DNA from: an uncultured Clostridia bacterium
Lineage (GTDB): Bacteria; Bacillota; Clostridia; Oscillospirales; Acutalibacteraceae
DNA length: 44,310 bases
NCBI GenBank assembly: GCA_930990065.1
Contig: CAKNOA010000018.1
Span: 1-44,310 of the forward strand
Reading direction: 5' to 3'
Positions 44,257-44,310 of this stretch are shown here, piece after piece. Every line of letters begins with the position of its first letter. The stretch's first letter is position 1. The position numbers and the translations under genes are program-made. Under the pieces are notes generated by a model. It made no database searches, was not told the DNA's origin, and worked only from the letters and a program-made list of their open reading frames with translations.

Positions 44257-44310
44257 ATGAACAGCACCCCATTTGTTAGACAGTATGATATACTGAATAA
44301 CAAGTGGGGT
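44257..44310 (+). CDS. Possible start of a downstream gene, truncated by the window
   Basis: An ATG 19 bases after the fucosidase stop follows AAAGAGGAAA and opens a frame of 18 codons (MNSTPFVRQYDILNNKWG) that runs off the edge. Nearly all of it lies in a large palindrome, so it could be a real coding start or an accident of that element. No family can be named. Confidence 0.3.
   Translation, partial: MNSTPFVRQYDILNNKWG
44266..44310. repeat. 45-base near-perfect palindrome at the right edge
   Basis: ACCCCATTTGTTA pairs with TAACAAGTGGGGT (one T-G) and, inside it, CAGTAT pairs with ATACTG around GAT, with GA/AA opposite each other. It may be a terminator stem, a translational control hairpin or part of a mobile element end; the sequence that would decide lies outside. 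Confidence 0.75.

Overview
The window is 44.3 kb of chromosomal DNA from a Gram-positive, clostridial-type anaerobe. The gut-associated Oscillospirales (Ruminococcaceae-like) fit best, but the family is a guess from style, not from a marker tree. Supporting signs are strong AGGAGG ribosome sites, T-box leaders, a Gram-positive type LexA box before recA, CUT1 sugar ABC genes beside a YesM/YesN pair, and moderately GC-rich, CGG/CCG-rich codon use. No rRNA, tRNA, phage, CRISPR array or complete insertion sequence was seen.

Layout. 1-3660: a MATE efflux gene (minus) behind an attenuator-like leader, then a divergent PlsY-like protein with an MGDG/UgtP-type glycolipid glycosyltransferase. 3668-6774 (minus operon): DUF1624 membrane acyltransferase, Nudix hydrolase, and an unusual PIN-like protein with a roughly 400-residue Ala/Pro/Lys/Glu linker. 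7007-11141: a HAD phosphatase and the ilvB-ilvN-ilvC operon. 11255-12627: two small membrane proteins. 12790-18119: an apparent operon of FG-GAP-like lipoprotein, response regulator, histidine kinase, YqhQ-like DUF1385 protein and PrmC. 18111-22004: LexA box, recA, recX, rimO, pgsA.

22012-25776: a T-box leader with a UGC (Cys) specifier and a UGGA T-box heads cysE-cysS-ybaK-glpQ-like, an operon joining cysteine synthesis, charging and Cys-tRNA(Pro) proofreading. 25899-28299: an intracellular GH13 enzyme and an orphan BceS-like kinase. 28640-38415: a carbohydrate locus with a sugar-binding lipoprotein, two permeases, a YesM/YesN pair, a beta-lactamase-fold hydrolase and a Gfo/Idh/MocA dehydrogenase; no ATPase is encoded here, so a shared MsmK-type ATPase is likely. 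38585-41418: a second T-box leader precedes an uncharacterised 204-residue protein and a CstA-type transporter. 41430-44310: a malic enzyme (minus), a divergent GH29 fucosidase (plus), and a 45-base near-perfect palindrome at the right edge.

The most interesting points are the T-box in front of an unknown gene and cstA, the Cys T-box operon that includes ybaK, the PIN-like long-linker protein, the signalling operon with a Ca-loop lipoprotein, the dispersed dyads around the sugar ABC promoter, the composition break inside the YesM-like kinase, and the palindrome at the right edge. Functions come from motif recognition by eye; no database search was run.
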